Shown here: piece after piece, positions 53,861-63,189 of the stretch
How positions within the stretch are numbered: position 1 is the first letter of the stretch
Layout of the letters: each line of letters starts with the position of its first letter
NCBI RefSeq assembly: GCF_030687535.1
Contig: NZ_CP117437.1
Location: 3,741,501 to 3,805,500 of the forward strand
Length of the DNA: 64,000 nt
Direction of reading: 5' to 3'
Origin: Pseudomonas sp. FP2335
Lineage (GTDB): Bacteria > Pseudomonadota > Gammaproteobacteria > Pseudomonadales > Pseudomonadaceae
Notes under the pieces: generated by a model
What the model was told of the DNA's origin: nothing
The model's database searches: none
The model's input: the letters and a program-made list of their open reading frames with translations, nothing else
Made by a program: the position numbers and the translations under genes

Positions 53861-54385
53861 ATGACCAGCCAGAACTCCATGCATGAACTCGACGCAGCGT
53901 TACGTGAACTCATCCCCAGGCTACGGCGCTTTGCCGTGTCCCTGACCCGTAACGCCAGCAGCGCCGACGATCTGGTGCAATCGACCCTGGAACGGGCGCT
54001 CACCCGTTGGGTCGGCAAGCGCAGCGAAGGCGATTTGCGTGCGTGGCTGTTTTCAATCCTCTATCGGCAGTTCCTCGACGCTCACCGGCGCACCCGACGC
54101 TATGCGCGCATGCTCGAATTGTTCACCGGCCGCGAGGATGCGCAGCCGTCGGTGGAACGCACGGTGATCGCCCAATCCACCCTGCAAGCCTTCGACCTGC
54201 TCAACACCGAGCAGCGGGCCCTGCTGCTGTGGGTCTCGGTCGAAGGCTTGAGCTACAAGGAAGTCGCCGACATCCTGGAGGTGCCCGTCGGCACCGTGAT
54301 GTCGCGTCTGTCCCGCGCGCGCCAAGCCTTGCGTCAACTCAGCGATGGCGAAATTGCCAGCCCTTCCCTGCGGATACTCAAATGA
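53861..54385 (+). CDS. ECF RNA polymerase sigma factor
   Basis: A 174-residue ECF sigma factor: region 2 LRELIPRLRRFAVSLTRNASSADDLVQSTLERALTRW with DLVQ, and region 4 LLWVSVEGLSYKEVADILEVPVGTVMSRLSRARQALRQL. The stop overlaps the anti-sigma gene as ATGA. Divergent from the catalase-like/cytochrome b561 operon; both sides carry the same promoter pattern, so the target regulon probably includes that operon, making oxidative or singlet-oxygen stress a likely signal (inference). Confidence 0.92.
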   Translation: MTSQNSMHELDAALRELIPRLRRFAVSLTRNASSADDLVQSTLERALTRWVGKRSEGDLRAWLFSILYRQFLDAHRRTRRYARMLELFTGREDAQPSVERTVIAQSTLQAFDLLNTEQRALLLWVSVEGLSYKEVADILEVPVGTVMSRLSRARQALRQLSDGEIASPSLRILK

Positions 54386-55119
54386 TCAGCCTGCCCCCCA
54401 GCGAACGCGATTTGCATGCCTACGTCGACCACCAATTGGCGGACAGTGACCGGCGCCTCCTCGACACCTGGCTGGCCGCCCACCCCGACGTCGCGGCCCA
54501 GGTCCACGCCTGGCAGCAGGACGCACAATTGCTGCGCGCCGCACTCGGCGCAGGCCTGCAACAGCCGAGCAACCCCGCGCTGGACCCGGCGCTGATCCGC
54601 CAACGCCGCAAACGCCAGACCCGCCGACACTTCGCCACGGCGGCGCTGCTGTTGCTCGCCGTCAGCCTCGGCGGCATCGGCGGCTGGCAGGCCCGCGAAG
54701 CAACGCAAACGCCCCTGCTGCCCATGGCCGACGCCATGCAGGCGTATCGCTTGTTTGCCAGGGACGGCGTGCTGCCCGCCGACTATCACGTGCAGAACGG
54801 CGGCAGCATGCAAGCCTGGATCGACCGCTACTTCAGCCAAGCCAGCCGCCTGCCGGACTTGAGCGCAGCCGGCTACACAGCGGTCAGCGGGCGTTTGCTC
54901 ACGACCGACCAAGGCGCGGCGGCGATGGTGTTGTATGAGGATCAACAAGGTCGGCGCATCAGCTTCTATATTCGCCCGCCGGGCCCGGACAACGGTTTCC
55001 TGCCCCGTGGCAGCCGCAGCGCCGATGGCTTGCAGGCCGAGTACTGGTCCGGCGGCGGCTACAACTATGCGATGGTCAGCCCAGAGGGCGAGCCCACCAC
55101 GGCACTGCTGAAGTTCTAG
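54382..55119 (+). CDS. transmembrane anti-sigma factor
   Basis: A 245-residue protein starting MISLPPSERDLHAYVDHQLADSDRR, the usual anti-sigma zinc-finger-like N-terminus but without an obvious HxxxCxxC motif. One TM helix is at about 79-97 (ATAALLLLAVSLGGIGGW), then a periplasmic domain of about 145 residues (YRLFARDGVLPADYHV...GGYNYAMVSPEG). It holds the sigma factor until a periplasmic signal arrives. Overlaps the sigma gene by 4 nt. Confidence 0.87.
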   Translation: MISLPPSERDLHAYVDHQLADSDRRLLDTWLAAHPDVAAQVHAWQQDAQLLRAALGAGLQQPSNPALDPALIRQRRKRQTRRHFATAALLLLAVSLGGIGGWQAREATQTPLLPMADAMQAYRLFARDGVLPADYHVQNGGSMQAWIDRYFSQASRLPDLSAAGYTAVSGRLLTTDQGAAAMVLYEDQQGRRISFYIRPPGPDNGFLPRGSRSADGLQAEYWSGGGYNYAMVSPEGEPTTALLKF

Positions 55120-55275
55120 AAGCCCCCGCCCGGAATCACGCTGCGCAAGTCGATACCGGCCGGCGGCGGGAGCTGGCCATCTGCTTTTGCGATCGCTGGC
55201 CAGCGCATTTTGTATTGGTTAAATTGGCGCGCTTTCCCGCAAAATAGCGCCCCTCACTAGACGGAACCCGCCCCA

Positions 55276-56346
55276 TTGGCCCTACCCAGCACCCTGCGCC
55301 GTTTATTCGCCAAGCCTGCCGCGGCCGCGGTTGAAGAGGTGTCTGCGTATTTTCAGGACAAGGCCCAACGCCAAGGCTACACCCTCAGCCCCAGCCAGCA
55401 GCAGGTCATCGAACGCATGACGCTGCTGGCCGGGGCCTTGCAGCAAGCGGGGCCAGCGCCGCGCAGCCTGTATCTGCACGGCGCCGTGGGACGCGGTAAA
55501 AGCTGGTTGCTCGATGGTTTTTTCCAGGCAATGCCCCTGGCCGAGAAGCGCCGCGTGCACTTCCACGATTTTTTTGCCCGCCTGCACCAGGGTATGTTCC
55601 GCCATCGCCAGCAGCCCGACGCCCTCGCGGTGACCCTGGATGAATTGCTCGAAGACTGTCGCGTGCTGTGTTTCGACGAATTCCACGTCCATGACATCGG
55701 CGACGCGATGCTTATCACACGCCTGTTCAAAGCGTTGTTCGAACGAGGCGTGCTGGTACTGGTGACCTCCAACTACGCGCCGGCGGGGCTGCTGCCGAAC
55801 CCGCTGTACCACCAGCGGTTCAAGCCGGTGATCGAGCTGATCGATGCGCGCATGGACGTCATGGAGGTCAACGCGCCCCAGGACTACCGTGGCTTGGCGC
55901 AAAATCACGACCAACAGCGCTTCACCCAGGGCCGCTTCGTGTGCCCGGGCAGCCCGGCACAACGCCAGGCACTGGGCTTGCCAGCGGCCGATTGCGCCGC
56001 CCTCAGCCTGACCGTCGGCACCCGCCAGCTGCGAGTCCGTGGTCACGAGGGGCGCACCATCGCCTTCACCTTCAACGATGTGTGCGAGCAACCCACGGCG
56101 GTGCTGGACTACCTGCTGCTGTGCGACGACTTCGACCACTGGATCATCGACGGCCTGCCGGAGCTGGCGGAGTGCCCGATTGCCGTGCAGCAGCGTTTTA
56201 TCAATCTGGTGGACGTGCTCTACGACAAGGACAAACACCTGATCCTGATCGGCGAACAACCGCTTGCGCACGCGTTGCGCGGCCAGGCCATCGACCTCTC
56301 CCGCACCGTCAGTCGCCTGGGGCAATTGCAACAGAGCGACGCGTAA
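55276..56346 (+). CDS. zapE: ZapE/AFG1-like cell-division ATPase
   Basis: A protein of 356 residues, apparently starting at a TTG (55276) with a weak GGAA upstream; the next in-frame Met is too far in. The ATPase core has Walker A GAVGRGKSWLLDGFF, Walker B VLCFDEFHVHDIGDAM, and LVTSNYAPAGLLPNPLYHQRFKPVIELI. It belongs to the AFG1/ZapE family. The N-terminus differs somewhat from the classic family start, so it could be a second family member rather than the housekeeping zapE. Confidence 0.8.
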   Translation: MALPSTLRRLFAKPAAAAVEEVSAYFQDKAQRQGYTLSPSQQQVIERMTLLAGALQQAGPAPRSLYLHGAVGRGKSWLLDGFFQAMPLAEKRRVHFHDFFARLHQGMFRHRQQPDALAVTLDELLEDCRVLCFDEFHVHDIGDAMLITRLFKALFERGVLVLVTSNYAPAGLLPNPLYHQRFKPVIELIDARMDVMEVNAPQDYRGLAQNHDQQRFTQGRFVCPGSPAQRQALGLPAADCAALSLTVGTRQLRVRGHEGRTIAFTFNDVCEQPTAVLDYLLLCDDFDHWIIDGLPELAECPIAVQQRFINLVDVLYDKDKHLILIGEQPLAHALRGQAIDLSRTVSRLGQLQQSDA

Positions 56347-56398
56347 CCGTTATCATGGGCGCCGCTTGCGTCCCCACCGCCCAGAGACTGCGCCGTTC

Positions 56399-57700
56399 AT
56401 GCATACCCTCGCCCAACTCAAGGCCGGCCAACTGGCTGGCATCACGCGCCTGGACCTGTCCTGCGGGCTGACCGAATTCCCCCGGGAAATCTTCGCGCTG
56501 GCCGACTCCCTGGAAATCCTCAACCTCAGCGGCAACGCCCTGAGCCACCTGCCTGAGGACCTGCACCGCCTGCCGCACCTGCGCGTGCTGTTCTGCTCGG
56601 ACAACCGCTTCACCGAACTGCCACCATGCCTGGGCCAGTGCGCCAAGCTGAGCATGATCGGCTTCAAGGCCAACCAGATCACGCAGGTGCACGCCGCCGC
56701 ACTGCCGCCACTGCTGCGCTGGCTGATCCTCACCGATAACCAGATCAGCCAATTGCCCAGCGAATTGGGACGGCGCCCCTTGCTGCAAAAACTGATGCTG
56801 GCCGGCAACCAACTGACGCACCTGCCGGAAAGCCTGGCCGGCTGCCACAACCTCGAACTGCTGCGCATCGCCGCCAACCGCTTCACCCGCCTGCCGCAAT
56901 GGCTGCTGGCGCTGCCAAGCCTGACCTGGCTGGCGTATGCCGGCAATCCGGTGGAAATGGCGGTGGAGCTGCCTGGCGATGACAGCACGCCGAATATCCC
57001 CTGGTCCGAACTGGAACTGGCCGAAGTGCTGGGCGAAGGCGCCTCGGGGGTGATCCATAAGGCGCTGTGGAAAACCACGGGGCAATCCGTCGCGGTGAAG
57101 CTCTACAAAGGCACCATCACCAGCGACGGCTCGCCCCTGCATGAGATGCAAGCGTGCATCGCCGCCGGGCTGCACCCCAACCTGATCAAGGTCGAAGGTC
57201 GCGTGATCGGCCACCCTGAGGGTCAAGCAGCGCTGGTGATGGACCTGATCGACCCGAGCTACCGCAACCTCGCCGCCCTGCCGAGCCTGGCCTCGTGCAC
57301 CCGTGACATCTACGCACCGGGCACCGTGTTCAGCCTGGAGGTGGCGTTACGCATGGCGCGGGGCATCGCCTCGGTCGCCGCGCATCTGCACCGGCATGGC
57401 ATCACCCATGGCGACCTGTATGGCCACAATATTTTGTGGAATGAAGCCGGTGATTGCCTGCTTGGGGATTTTGGCGCGGCGTCGTTCCATGCCACGACGG
57501 ATACCGAGGAGACCCGGGCGTTGCAGCGCATTGAAGTGAGAGCGTTTGGGGTGTTGTTGGGGGAGTTGTTGGCGCGGGTCGAGACCCAGGTGAGTGACGC
57601 GCTGATCGGGTTGCGCGAGCGTTGCTGCCAACCTGATGTGCTGGCGCGTCCAGGTTTCGCAGAAATCGAAACCTTGCTAGGGGCTATCGGACACCACTAA
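56399..57700 (+). CDS. leucine-rich repeat protein fused to a protein kinase
   Basis: A protein of 433 residues from ATG 56399 (MHTLAQLKAGQLAGITRLDL). About seven leucine-rich repeats fill residues 20-190 (LEILNLSGNALSHLPEDL, LRVLFCSDNRFTELP, LQKLMLAGNQLTHLPESL). A eukaryotic-type kinase domain follows: glycine loop LGEGASGVIHKAL near 210, AVKLYK with Lys234, catalytic loop HGDLYGHN with Asp339 (HGD in place of HRD) and LGDFGAA with Asp357. All catalytic residues are present. No TM segment. Possibly a cytosolic signalling kinase that uses the repeats to bind a target; bacterial effectors with similar parts exist, but no secretion signal is seen. Confidence 0.85.
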   Translation: MHTLAQLKAGQLAGITRLDLSCGLTEFPREIFALADSLEILNLSGNALSHLPEDLHRLPHLRVLFCSDNRFTELPPCLGQCAKLSMIGFKANQITQVHAAALPPLLRWLILTDNQISQLPSELGRRPLLQKLMLAGNQLTHLPESLAGCHNLELLRIAANRFTRLPQWLLALPSLTWLAYAGNPVEMAVELPGDDSTPNIPWSELELAEVLGEGASGVIHKALWKTTGQSVAVKLYKGTITSDGSPLHEMQACIAAGLHPNLIKVEGRVIGHPEGQAALVMDLIDPSYRNLAALPSLASCTRDIYAPGTVFSLEVALRMARGIASVAAHLHRHGITHGDLYGHNILWNEAGDCLLGDFGAASFHATTDTEETRALQRIEVRAFGVLLGELLARVETQVSDALIGLRERCCQPDVLARPGFAEIETLLGAIGHH

Positions 57701-57704
57701 CCCC

Positions 57705-57733
57705 ATGTGGGAGCGGGCTTGCCCGCTCACACA
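57705..57733. repeat. collapsed REP hairpin
   Basis: Only the outer parts of a REP pair remain, joined head to head: TGTGGGAGCGGGC and GCCCGCTCACACA with a 2-3 base loop. It lies between convergent genes and probably serves as a terminator hairpin. Confidence 0.75.
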
Positions 57734-57760
57734 TTTCGGACTGCATGTGGTCTGCTGGAA

Positions 57761-58468
57761 TCAGCCAGCCAGGCCGACGAACATGTCCTGCACGTCGTCG
57801 TGGTTGTCCAGGCCTTCGAGGAAAGCCTCGACTTCGGCCATCTGCTCATCGCTCAAACCGCTCACCGGGTTCTTCGCGAGGTAGCCCAACTTGGCCGACA
57901 ACACGGTGAAACCCTGCTCCGGCAGTGCTTTCTGTACCGCATCCAGGTCAGTGGTCTCGGTGATGAACAGGGTGGTGCCCTCTTCTTCACCGGCTTCGAA
58001 ATCCTGGGCACCGGCTTCGATCGCGGCCATTTCAGGATCAGCGTCCGGCGTGTCCGCCGAGGCTTCGATCAGGCCGACATGGTTGAAGTCCCAGGCCACG
58101 GAGCCGGAAGCACCGAGTTGGCCCTTGCGGAACGCCACGCGGATTTCCGCCACGGTGCGGTTGATGTTGTCGGTCACGCACTCGACGATCAGCGGTACCT
58201 GGTGCGGCGCGAACCCTTCGTAGGTCACTCGGTGGTACTGCACGGTTTCACCCAGCAGGCCTGCGCCTTTCTTGATCGCGCGGTCCAGGGTTTCCTTGGG
58301 CATCGAGGCCTTTTTGGCCTGTTCCACCACCAGACGCAGGTGGGCGTTGGTGGAGGTGTCGGCGCCGTTGCGGGCGGCGATGGTGATTTCTTTCACCAGC
58401 TTGCCGAAGATCTTGCCCTTGGCATTGGCTGCCGCTTCTTTATGTTTGACTTTCCACTGTGCGCCCAT
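57761..58468 (-). CDS. YebC/PmpR-family protein (YeeN-like paralogue)
   Basis: A protein of 235 residues from ATG 58468 ([28 protein letters not shown]). It matches the YebC family: [65 protein letters not shown] and an acidic middle domain. The start differs from the classic MAGHSKW, as in the YeeN-like subfamily. The family is described as transcription regulators and, more recently, as helping ribosomes at stall sites. It lies convergent to the kinase gene. Confidence 0.88.
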   Translation of the reverse strand: MGAQWKVKHKEAAANAKGKIFGKLVKEITIAARNGADTSTNAHLRLVVEQAKKASMPKETLDRAIKKGAGLLGETVQYHRVTYEGFAPHQVPLIVECVTDNINRTVAEIRVAFRKGQLGASGSVAWDFNHVGLIEASADTPDADPEMAAIEAGAQDFEAGEEEGTTLFITETTDLDAVQKALPEQGFTVLSAKLGYLAKNPVSGLSDEQMAEVEAFLEGLDNHDDVQDMFVGLAG

Positions 58469-58567
58469 GACTCGCTCTCTTCTGTCCATCGCGCCCAAAC
58501 GTCTACTGGCGGGCGCTTTGGGGGCAGAGTTTATAGGGCAAAAACGCAACGTTCCACCAAAAAACCG

Positions 58568-59425
58568 TCAGGGCGCCAACTCGAAAAACGCCTGGATCAG
58601 GCGCAATGAGCGACGCCGCTCCAGGCAGCCGAGCAGATGGCGGTTGACCAAGCCGTCGCCTTGCAGGGGAATCGCCCGCACCCGTGGGTCGGGGCTGACT
58701 TCCATCGACGACACCACCCCCACGCCCAGTTCAGCGGCGACGGCCTCGGTCACCGCCTCGCGGCTGTCCAGTTCCAGCAACACCTTGGGCTGCACAGCGG
58801 CCGCCTGACAGGCCTCATCAAAAGTGCGCCGGGTGGTGGAGGTCGGCTCACGCAGCACCATGATCACTCCGTGCAACTGCGCCAGCGCAATGCCCGCGGG
58901 CTGCATCGCCCAGGGGTGGCTGACCGGCACCAGCGCGCAAATCCGCGATTCACTCAACGCTTGCAGATGCAGGCCGTTGCGCGGCTCCACTTCGGTCAAC
59001 ACCGCCACATCCGCGTGCTCCGAGAGTAACGCCGCCAGGGTTTCCTGGGCGTTGCCCAGGCGCAGGTTGACGGTGATGCCGGGGTAGCGCGCGCGCAGGC
59101 TGGCGAGCATCGGCATCACCAGATGCGGGCCGTCGGCTGCCACTTCGAGGCGCCCGCTGAGCAACTGGCGATTGGCTTCCAGCATCGTCTGCGCCTCGTC
59201 CACCAGGCCGAAAATCGCCCGGGTGATCGCCGCCAAACGTGCGCCCTCTTCGGTCAATTCCACCCGTCGCGCGGTACGGCGCAGCAAGGGGATCTGGTAG
59301 TGCTCTTCCAGGGCCTTGATGTGCCCGGTCACCGCCGGCTGGCTGATAAACAGCCGCGCCGCCGCCCGGGTAAAGCTGCCCTCGCGGGCCACGGCATCAA
59401 ATGCACGCAGTTGGAACAGGTTCAT
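58568..59425 (-). CDS. LysR-family regulator of the phnWX genes
   Basis: A protein of 285 residues from ATG 59425 (MNLFQLRAFDAVAREGSFTRAAARLFISQPAVTGHIKALEEHY), with a standard LysR HTH and an effector domain (DGPHLVMPMLASLRARYPGITVNLRLG). It is divergent from phnW with a 111-bp shared region, so it most likely activates 2-aminoethylphosphonate use. The intergenic region has TTGATAAC/GATAGC-like elements, but I do not define an operator. Confidence 0.87.
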   Translation of the reverse strand: MNLFQLRAFDAVAREGSFTRAAARLFISQPAVTGHIKALEEHYQIPLLRRTARRVELTEEGARLAAITRAIFGLVDEAQTMLEANRQLLSGRLEVAADGPHLVMPMLASLRARYPGITVNLRLGNAQETLAALLSEHADVAVLTEVEPRNGLHLQALSESRICALVPVSHPWAMQPAGIALAQLHGVIMVLREPTSTTRRTFDEACQAAAVQPKVLLELDSREAVTEAVAAELGVGVVSSMEVSPDPRVRAIPLQGDGLVNRHLLGCLERRRSLRLIQAFFELAP

Positions 59426-59536
59426 GGTTATCGGCCTCACTGATAGCTCGCATAACAACAAACAATTTGATTGATAACAAGCCAAACTGCAATTTAGGCG
59501 CCGTAGCTTGAATCGATGGCTTGACGAGGATTTGCA

Positions 59537-60658
59537 ATGACCGCGCCTGTACTGCTCACCCCTGGCCCCCTGACCACCTCCGCCCGCACCCGCCAGGCGA
59601 TGCTGGTGGACTGGGGTTCATGGGATGAGCGCTTCAACCAACTGACCGCCAGCGTCTGCGAGCAATTGCTGGCGATCATCGACGGCGCCGACAGTCACCA
59701 CTGCATAACGTTGCAGGGCAGCGGTACCTTCGCCGTCGAAGCCGCCATCGGCACGCTGGTGCCCCGCGATGGCAAGGTGCTGGTGCTGATCAACGGCGCC
59801 TACGGCAAGCGCCTGGCGAAGATCTGCGACGTGCTGGGCCGTGCCGTCAGCACCTTTGAAACCGCCGAAGACCAACCCACCACCGCCACCGATGTCGACC
59901 GCCTGCTGCGCGCCGACCCGCGCATCAGCCACGTTGCCTTGATTCACTGCGAAACCAGCACCGGCATCCTCAACCCGCTGGCCGCGATCGCCGAGGTGGT
60001 CAAGCGCCACGGCAAGCGCCTGATCATCGACGCCATGAGCGCCTTCGGCGCACTGCCCATTGACGCCCGCGCCGTGCCGTTCGATGCGCTGATCGCCGCC
60101 TCGGGCAAGTGCCTGGAAGGCGTGCCGGGCATGGGCTTTGTCTTTGCCGACAAACAGGCCTTGGCCGCCGCCCAGGGCAACTGCCACTCCCTGGCGCTGG
60201 ACCTGTTCGACCAGCACGCGTACATGGCCAAGACCGGCCAATGGCGCTTCACCCCGCCGACCCACGTGGTCGCCGCACTGCATGAAGCGCTGGTGCAATA
60301 CGCCGAAGAAGGCGGCCTGCCCGCACGCCATCAACGCTATGCGCGCAATTGCCAGGCGCTGCTGGACGGCATGGCCGACCTGGGCCTGCGCAGCTTTCTG
60401 CCGGCGGCGATCCAGGCGCCGATCATCGTCACGTTCCACGCCCCGCACGACCCGCGTTACCAGTTCAAGGACTTCTACGAACGGGTCAAGGCCAAGGGTT
60501 TCATCCTCTACCCCGGCAAATTGACCGAAGTCGACACCTTCCGCGTCGGCTGTATCGGCCATGTCGACACCCCGCAAATGCGCGCCGCCGTCACCGCCAT
60601 CGGCGACGCACTGCGCGCCATGGGCATCACCCCTTCCTCTATTGGATCGCCAGCATGA
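59537..60658 (+). CDS. phnW: 2-aminoethylphosphonate-pyruvate transaminase
   Basis: A 373-residue class V aminotransferase: [18 protein letters not shown] at the start, [19 protein letters not shown] segment, [13 protein letters not shown] and the PLP lysine in [16 protein letters not shown]. It transfers the amino group of 2-aminoethylphosphonate to pyruvate, giving phosphonoacetaldehyde and alanine. The stop overlaps phnX as ATGA. The arrangement with PhnX allows phosphonates to be used as P, C or N source. Confidence 0.94.
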   Translation: MTAPVLLTPGPLTTSARTRQAMLVDWGSWDERFNQLTASVCEQLLAIIDGADSHHCITLQGSGTFAVEAAIGTLVPRDGKVLVLINGAYGKRLAKICDVLGRAVSTFETAEDQPTTATDVDRLLRADPRISHVALIHCETSTGILNPLAAIAEVVKRHGKRLIIDAMSAFGALPIDARAVPFDALIAASGKCLEGVPGMGFVFADKQALAAAQGNCHSLALDLFDQHAYMAKTGQWRFTPPTHVVAALHEALVQYAEEGGLPARHQRYARNCQALLDGMADLGLRSFLPAAIQAPIIVTFHAPHDPRYQFKDFYERVKAKGFILYPGKLTEVDTFRVGCIGHVDTPQMRAAVTAIGDALRAMGITPSSIGSPA

Positions 60659-61482
60659 ACTATCAGACCCCCAACACCCTCCAGGCCGTGATCCTCGACT
60701 GGGCCGGCACCGTGGTCGACTTCGGCTCCTTTGCGCCCACGCAGATCTTTGTCGAGGCATTTGCCGAGTTCGACGTGCAAGTCTCCATCGAAGAAGCCCG
60801 CGGCCCGATGGGCATGGGCAAGTGGGACCACATCCGCACCCTGTGCAACCAGCCGCAGGTGGCGGAGCGCTACCGCCAGGCATTCGGGCGCACGCCAACG
60901 GATGATGACGTGACGGCCATCTACCAGCGCTTCATGCCCTTGCAGATCGAGAAGATCGCCGAGCACTCGGCACTGATCCCCGGCGCCCTCGACACCATCG
61001 CCCGCTTGCGCCTGCAAGGGCTCAAGATCGGTTCCTGCTCCGGCTACCCCAAGCAGGTGATGGACAAGGTAGTCGCGCTGGCCGCCACCAATGGCTATTA
61101 CGCCGACCATGTGGTCGCCACCGACGAAGTGCCCAACGGCCGCCCCTGGCCGGCCCAGGCCCTGGCCAACGTGATCGCCCTGGGCATCGATGACGTGGCC
61201 GCCTGCGTGAAGGTCGACGACACCGTGCCGGGCATCCTCGAAGGCCGCCGCGCCGGGATGTGGACCGTCGCGCTGACCTGCTCCGGCAATGCGCTGGGCT
61301 TGACCCATGAGCAGTTCCGCGCTCTGGACGCCAGCACCCTGGCCAGTGAACGCACGCGCATCGAAGCACTGTTCGCAGGCTCGCGCCCGCACTACCTGAT
61401 CGACACCATCGCCGAGTTGCCGGCGGTGATCGCCGAGATCAACGCACGGCTGGCCCGTGGGGAAATTCCGCAAGGTCACTGA
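60655..61482 (+). CDS. phnX: phosphonoacetaldehyde hydrolase
   Basis: A 275-residue HAD-family enzyme: nucleophile motif [24 protein letters not shown] with the Schiff-base Lys, [13 protein letters not shown] and [21 protein letters not shown]. It hydrolyses phosphonoacetaldehyde to acetaldehyde and phosphate, completing the pathway begun by PhnW, with which it is translationally coupled. Confidence 0.95.
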   Translation: MNYQTPNTLQAVILDWAGTVVDFGSFAPTQIFVEAFAEFDVQVSIEEARGPMGMGKWDHIRTLCNQPQVAERYRQAFGRTPTDDDVTAIYQRFMPLQIEKIAEHSALIPGALDTIARLRLQGLKIGSCSGYPKQVMDKVVALAATNGYYADHVVATDEVPNGRPWPAQALANVIALGIDDVAACVKVDDTVPGILEGRRAGMWTVALTCSGNALGLTHEQFRALDASTLASERTRIEALFAGSRPHYLIDTIAELPAVIAEINARLARGEIPQGH

Positions 61483-61591
61483 TAGAAGTCAAGACAACGG
61501 CATTTACCCCAGGCAAAGCGCTCAAAACCGGCATACAGTTAAGTCACTGCGTCACTGAAGAACGCAATGCTGTTCCGTGAAGAAACTGTAG

Positions 61592-61686
61592 CTGTGGCGA
61601 GGGTGCTTGCTCCCATCGGGGCGCGAAGCGGCCCTGAACAGAGGGACTGCTGCGCAGCCCAACGGGAGCAAGCGCCCTCGCCACAG
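61592..61686. repeat. second-type Pseudomonas inverted repeat
   Basis: Arms CTGTGGCGAGGGTGCTTGCT and its near-complement at 61664-61686 around about 48 bp. The sequence family differs from the REPINs elsewhere in the window (TGGCGAGGG instead of TGGGAGCGGGC). It follows phnX and may terminate it. Confidence 0.85.
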
Positions 61687-61715
61687 GATTGCCCTGATGA
61701 GTGAGGAACACAGCG

Positions 61716-62273
61716 ATGCCGTGGAAAAACTCCGATACGCGTTACAGCACCATGTCGATTGCGTTGCACTGGTTGATGGTGGTGCTACTGGCGGTGGTCT
61801 ACGCCTGCATTGAATTGCGCGGCCAGTTCCCCAAAGGCAGCGGGGCGCGAACCCTGATTGTCGAGATGCACTTCATGTTGGGCCTCACCGTGTTTGTGCT
61901 GGTGTGGCTACGCCTGTTTGCACGCAGCCTGGGGGTGGCGCCGAAGATTGTGCCAACGCCGCCGAAATGGCAGAGCCTGTTGGCGACGCTGATGCACGTC
62001 GCACTGTACGCACTGATGATTGGCATGCCGATCGCCGGTTGGCTGGTCGTCAGTGCCGAAGGGCACTCGGTGATGTTCTATGGCATTGAACTGCCGCCGT
62101 TGATCGCGGAGAACAAGGCACTGGCCAAAGAAATCGAGGGCTGGCATGTGTGGTTCGGCAAGGTCGGGTATTGGTTGATTGGGTTGCATGCATTGGCGGG
62201 GATTTTTCACCATTACATCCTGCGCGATAACACGGCCTTGCGCATGATACCCGGCAAGCGCGCTACCCCATGA
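61716..62273 (+). CDS. cytochrome b561
   Basis: A protein of 185 residues from ATG 61716 (MPWKNSDTRYSTMSIALHWLM), the usual start of this family. Four TM helices carry heme His residues: ALHWLMVVLLAVVYACIELRG, EMHFMLGLTVFVLVWLRLF, LMHVALYALMIGMPIAGWLVV and GLHALAGIFHHYILRDNT. It transfers electrons from quinol, possibly to reduce superoxide as in E. coli CybB. It ends eleven bases inside the convergent deaminase gene. Confidence 0.9.
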   Translation: MPWKNSDTRYSTMSIALHWLMVVLLAVVYACIELRGQFPKGSGARTLIVEMHFMLGLTVFVLVWLRLFARSLGVAPKIVPTPPKWQSLLATLMHVALYALMIGMPIAGWLVVSAEGHSVMFYGIELPPLIAENKALAKEIEGWHVWFGKVGYWLIGLHALAGIFHHYILRDNTALRMIPGKRATP

Positions 62274-63156
62274 AACCCCGGCGGCCCTGAAGGCCGCCAG
62301 TGTGGATGAAGATCAGACGGGTGCCGGGCCGAAAACGCCCGGCTTCGATCTGCTGCTTCAAGGCCAGCAGCGCTTTGCCGGTGTAGAGCGGTTCCAGGGG
62401 CAGGCCGCAGGCCTTTTCTGTTTGCTCGATAAAGTCCAGCAGCAGCGGATCGACCTTGGCAAAACCACCTCGGCTGGCGTCCAGCAGTTCATAACCGCCC
62501 CGCACGATAGCCTCCACGTTCTGCGCCACACCATGGTCGTCCGGTACCGCCATAGCGCCGTACACCGGGTGTGCGCCCGTCTCCGCCAATGCCAATCCGG
62601 CCAACGTGGTGCCGGTGCCCGCCGCCAGCCACCAGGCGTCGTAGTCGGCCCAGCCCAGCACGTGCAACTGCGCGCGAACCTGCTCGATGAGCACGCCGCA
62701 ACCTGTTGCACCGGCGAGCCCGCCGCCACCTTCGGGCACCGCATGCAGATCGGGATATTGCTCACGCCACGGCGTCCAGAACCCCGGCTGATGCCGCGCG
62801 CGATAGCCGCCATAACCCAGCCAGTGCAGTTGCATGCCGAAGGCTTTCAGGTCGAGTACGGTGGGCGTGTCCTGGGGATGGCCGCGCAGCAGGCCCACAG
62901 TCGGAAAACCAAAGCGCTTGCCCGCCGCCGCCAGCGCATGCAGATGGTTGGAGTAGGCGCCGCCCAGGCTGATGATGCCTTGGGCGTTGTGCGCTTGCGC
63001 CAGGTGCCCGCTGAGCTTGAACCACTTGTTGCCGCTGATCAGCGGGTCGATGCGATCCAGGCGCAGCACGGCCAACTCGACGCCTTGCAGCCAGTCCAGG
63101 CGCAAGGGCTCAAGGGGAGCGTGGGGAAGCCAGTCAAACGGGCCCATCAGGTGCAT
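62263..63156 (-). CDS. PLP-dependent ACC deaminase/D-cysteine desulfhydrase family protein
   Basis: A protein of about 297 residues; ATG codons at 63156 and 63147 are both possible and neither has a strong ribosome site. The fold-type II PLP enzyme shows LDRIDPLISGNKWFKLSG with the PLP Lys, SLGGAYSNHLHALAAAGKRFG, WLAAGTGTTLAGLAL and IFIHTGGLQGRRGF. It probably acts on D-cysteine or related amino acids; true ACC deaminase activity is not assured from these motifs. Confidence 0.85.
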   Translation of the reverse strand: MHLMGPFDWLPHAPLEPLRLDWLQGVELAVLRLDRIDPLISGNKWFKLSGHLAQAHNAQGIISLGGAYSNHLHALAAAGKRFGFPTVGLLRGHPQDTPTVLDLKAFGMQLHWLGYGGYRARHQPGFWTPWREQYPDLHAVPEGGGGLAGATGCGVLIEQVRAQLHVLGWADYDAWWLAAGTGTTLAGLALAETGAHPVYGAMAVPDDHGVAQNVEAIVRGGYELLDASRGGFAKVDPLLLDFIEQTEKACGLPLEPLYTGKALLALKQQIEAGRFRPGTRLIFIHTGGLQGRRGFMG

Positions 63157-63189
63157 CTCTGTGCGCAAAGGGCCCGTAGTCTATGTGCC

